A stretch of 64,000 nucleotides of DNA from Nonomuraea angiospora (GTDB lineage: Bacteria; Actinomycetota; Actinomycetes; Streptosporangiales; Streptosporangiaceae). The notes beneath the pieces are model-generated. The model did not search any database, had not been told where the DNA came from, and saw only the letters and a program-made list of their open reading frames with translations. Below are positions 62,026-64,000 of this stretch, piece by piece. The stretch lies in contig NZ_JADBEK010000001.1 of NCBI RefSeq assembly GCF_014873145.1, positions 12,028,001 through 12,092,000 on the forward strand. Direction: 5' to 3'. The position numbers and the translations under genes are program-made. Numbering within the stretch: position 1 is the first letter of the stretch; each line of letters opens with the position of its first letter.

Positions 62026-62933
62026 CAGCCCCGACGATGAGCGGGGCGGCGCGGGTGAGCGCGCCGCCCGCGCGGCGGAGCCGGTTGGTGCCCCAGCTGA
62101 CCGGGTGGGGCTTCGTGTTCCCCGCGACGCTCGTGATCGTCGGGCTCAGCCTGTTCCCCGCGGTGTGGGCGCTGCTGCTCTCGCTGCGGGACGGCGACCT
62201 GCTCACCGGCGGCGACTTCGTCGGGCTGGCGAACTACCGCGACATGCTCGGCGACGCCGAGCTGGCCGCGTCGGCCGGGCACACGCTGCTCTACACCGTG
62301 CTCTTCGTGCCCGGCTCGGTGGTGCTCGGCCTGGCGCTCGCGCTGGCGCTCAACCTCAAGATCCGCCTCATCGGGTTCTACCGCACGTGCTTCTTCGTCC
62401 CGTACGTCGTCTCCGCCGCCGCCACGGGCATCCTGTCGAACTTCGTCTTCGACCCCGACTTCGGCATCGTCAACGCCGGGCTGAAGGCGCTCGGCCTGCC
62501 CGCGATGGGGTTCCTGCAGGACCCCGACCAGGCGATGCTCACCCTGGTCGCGATCTCGCTCTGGGGCGGCGTGGGCATGCCCGCCGTGGTCTACCTGGCC
62601 GCCCTGCAGGACATCCCGCGCGAGCTGATCGAGGCGGCCCGGGTGGACGGCGGCGCCGGGCGGCACGTCCTGCGCCACGTCGTGCTGCCGCAGCTGCGGC
62701 CGGCCACGGTCTTCCTGCTGATCTGGCAGACGATCACCGCGCTGCAGCTGTTCGACCTCGTCTACACCACCACCAAGGGCCAGCCGCTCGACTCCACGAC
62801 GACCATCGTGTTCTACCTCTACCGGCAGGCGTTCCAGCTCTTCCACTCCGGCTACGGCACGGCCATCGCCTATGTCCTGTTCATCGTGACGCTCGCCGTG
62901 TCGGGCGCGGTCCTGTGGAGGGGTGCGAAGTGA
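62022..62933 (+). CDS. CUT1 ABC sugar permease (MalF-type)
   Basis: A 303-residue permease, six helices, N terminus cytosolic with basic residues (PPARRSRLVPQL). First helix GFVFPATLVIVGLSLFPAVW; EAA loop PRELIEAARVDGGAGRHVLR, then HVVLPQLRPATVFLL. It pairs with the next gene, which it overlaps by GTGA. No ATPase is in the operon. Confidence 0.94.
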   Translation: MTAPTMSGAARVSAPPARRSRLVPQLTGWGFVFPATLVIVGLSLFPAVWALLLSLRDGDLLTGGDFVGLANYRDMLGDAELAASAGHTLLYTVLFVPGSVVLGLALALALNLKIRLIGFYRTCFFVPYVVSAAATGILSNFVFDPDFGIVNAGLKALGLPAMGFLQDPDQAMLTLVAISLWGGVGMPAVVYLAALQDIPRELIEAARVDGGAGRHVLRHVVLPQLRPATVFLLIWQTITALQLFDLVYTTTKGQPLDSTTTIVFYLYRQAFQLFHSGYGTAIAYVLFIVTLAVSGAVLWRGAK

Positions 62934-63742
62934 CGCGCCGCAGCCTCGCCCATCTCTTCCTGATGCCGCTCGCGCTGCTGTTCGTGGCGCCGCTGGTGTG
63001 GATGGCGCTGACCGCGTTCATGCCGGACGCCGACATCAACACCTACCCGCCCAAGCTCTGGCCCGAGCACTTCACGCTGGACGGGTTCAGGCGCATCTTC
63101 ACCGAGGACGACTATCCGCTCTGGCTGGCCAACACGATGATCGTGGCCGGGGCGGCGGTGCTCGGGCACGTGGTGCTCTGCTCGCTGGCCGGGTACGGCT
63201 TCGCCCGGATCGAGTTCCGCGGCCGCGGGGTCGCCTTCGCGGCGGTCATGGCCACCATCATGGTGCCGACCCAGGTGCTGATGATCCCGACGTTCCTGCT
63301 CTTCAAGAACATGGGCCTGATCGACACTCTGGGCGCGGCCATCGTGCCGTGGCTGGCGTCGGCGTTCGGGGTGTTCCTCATGCGGCAGTTCTTCCTGTCG
63401 CTGCCCAAGGAGCTGGAGGAGGCCGCCGTCATCGACGGCTGCTCCCCGCTCGGCGTGTTCTTCCGCGTGGTGCTGCCGCTGGCCCGGCCCGCGCTGGCCA
63501 CGCTGGTGGTGTTCACGCTGCTCGGCGCCTGGAACGACCTGATCTGGCCGCTCATCGCGATCTCCTCGGAGTCGGGCTACACGCTGCAGCTCGGCCTGGC
63601 CACCTTCGCCGGCGCCCGGCACACCGAGTGGTCGGCGCTGATGGCCGGCAACGTGGTCGCGGTGCTGCCGCTCGTGCTGGCGTTCATCCTGGCGCAGCGG
63701 CACTTCGTGGCCACGATGAGCTTCAGCGGACTCAAGGGCTGA
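62930..63742 (+). CDS. CUT1 ABC sugar permease (MalG-type)
   Basis: A 270-residue permease starting with GTG 62930. Six helices (LAHLFLMPLALLFVAPLVWM first); EAA loop PKELEEAAVIDGCSPLGVFF, then RVVLPLARPAL; ends MSFSGLKG, a usual MalG ending. It is the last gene of the GH114-PfkB-GH4-SBP-permease unit; 84 bp separate it from the cyclase-family gene. Confidence 0.94.
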   Translation: MTRRSLAHLFLMPLALLFVAPLVWMALTAFMPDADINTYPPKLWPEHFTLDGFRRIFTEDDYPLWLANTMIVAGAAVLGHVVLCSLAGYGFARIEFRGRGVAFAAVMATIMVPTQVLMIPTFLLFKNMGLIDTLGAAIVPWLASAFGVFLMRQFFLSLPKELEEAAVIDGCSPLGVFFRVVLPLARPALATLVVFTLLGAWNDLIWPLIAISSESGYTLQLGLATFAGARHTEWSALMAGNVVAVLPLVLAFILAQRHFVATMSFSGLKG

Positions 63743-63779
63743 GGTTGTTGGCAGTGGTGGGGTGTGCGTAGGAGGATGC

Positions 63780-63815
63780 GCACAGCCCACCGCACAGCCC
63801 ACTGCACAGCCCACC
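63780..63815. repeat. 12-bp tandem repeat, three copies
   Basis: GCACAGCCCAC(C/T) repeats at 63780-63791, 63792-63803 and 63804-63815, directly upstream of the ribosome site for the next gene. It may be a chance expansion or a binding array. Confidence 0.8.
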
Positions 63816-63826
63816 GGGAGGATGAC

Positions 63827-64000
63827 ATGTCGGTGTTGCAGAGCTTCGTTGACAGCGTGCGCAGCGGGGCCATCGAGGTGATCGACCTCACGGCGCCCCT
63901 CTCGTCCGAGACGCCGATCCTCCAGTTGCCCGAGCCGTTCGGCAACACGATCCCGTTCCGCCTGGAGGAGATCAGCCGCTACGACGACCGCGGCCCCGCC
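63827..64000 (+). CDS. Cyclase family protein, 3' end outside the window
   Basis: 58 residues are visible. LQSFVDSVRSGAIEVIDLTAPLSSETPILQL matches the N terminus of cyclase/kynurenine-formamidase-like metalloproteins (DLTxxLSxxTP), which hydrolyse amides or open lactams. The metal-binding HxGTHxD is expected just beyond the window edge. The ATG at 63827 has GGGAGG five bases upstream. It could be part of the preceding operon or a separate unit. Confidence 0.8.
   Translation, partial: MSVLQSFVDSVRSGAIEVIDLTAPLSSETPILQLPEPFGNTIPFRLEEISRYDDRGPA

Overview
The window is about 70% GC, uses GTG and occasional TTG starts freely, and carries a complete Mce lipid-importer operon. It has the actinobacterial run pyrG, ADP-ribose pyrophosphatase, xerD, parA, scpA, scpB, rluB, aroH, tyrA, cmk, der, and an ECF sigma factor paired with CU044_5270-type proteins. 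Together these suggest a filamentous actinomycete, probably of the Streptosporangiaceae (Nonomuraea-like). The genus is inference from gene content. I saw no tRNA, rRNA, CRISPR array, transposase or prophage.

Layout. (1) 1-8523 is accessory: a P450 cut by the window edge, with a divergent regulator; a decayed flavin monooxygenase holding a 17-bp tandem repeat; a RibD-like reductase; a zinc-ribbon protein; a Uma2 nuclease-like protein; an SDR/hydrolase pair; a DUF4126 membrane protein; and a choline-kinase-like protein. (2) 8594-11687 holds a dimethylglycine/sarcosine-dehydrogenase-like flavoprotein and a GntR/UTRA regulator, with a GntR-type palindrome in the promoter shared with the kinase. 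(3) 11915-20436 is an amino-sugar locus: ROK regulator, solute-binding protein and two permeases on one strand; GH89 alpha-N-acetylglucosaminidase, MurQ etherase and a BadF/NAGK-type kinase on the other. (4) 22204-31926 is housekeeping: CTP synthase, recombination, chromosome condensation, rRNA pseudouridylation and aromatic amino acids. (5) 31980-39044 separates tyrA from cmk: a sigma factor with two paralogous envelope proteins, an NDH-2-like flavoprotein whose ribosome site lies in a strong hairpin, a glycosyltransferase, a TetR regulator and a carotenoid oxygenase. (6) 39106-42827 holds cmk, der and an archaeal-type aspartyl-tRNA synthetase behind a T-box leader. (7) 42850-45580 is an lprG/P55-type lipoprotein-efflux pair with a MarR regulator. 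(8) 46752-56142 is a phosphopantetheinyl transferase and the yrbEAB-mceABCDEF operon. (9) 57677-63742 is a tightly overlapped operon: secreted GH114 polygalactosaminidase, PfkB kinase, GH4 glycosidase and a CUT1 ABC importer, followed by a partial cyclase-family gene.

How the parts work together. Both sugar loci pair a lipoprotein-dependent ABC importer with intracellular glycosidases and a kinase, and neither carries its own ATPase; a shared MsiK-type ATPase elsewhere is the usual solution. The Mce operon likewise has no ATPase in view. The strongest regulatory signals are RNA or DNA elements outside the genes: the T-box before aspS, the hairpin burying the Shine-Dalgarno at 34572-34606, the GGTCTAGACC operator at 8553-8562, and the TetR palindrome at 36975-36991.

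The best candidates for an undescribed system are the GH114-PfkB-GH4-ABC operon, read as a polygalactosamine or galactosaminogalactan uptake pathway, and the T-box-controlled second AspRS. Specific substrates are inference.
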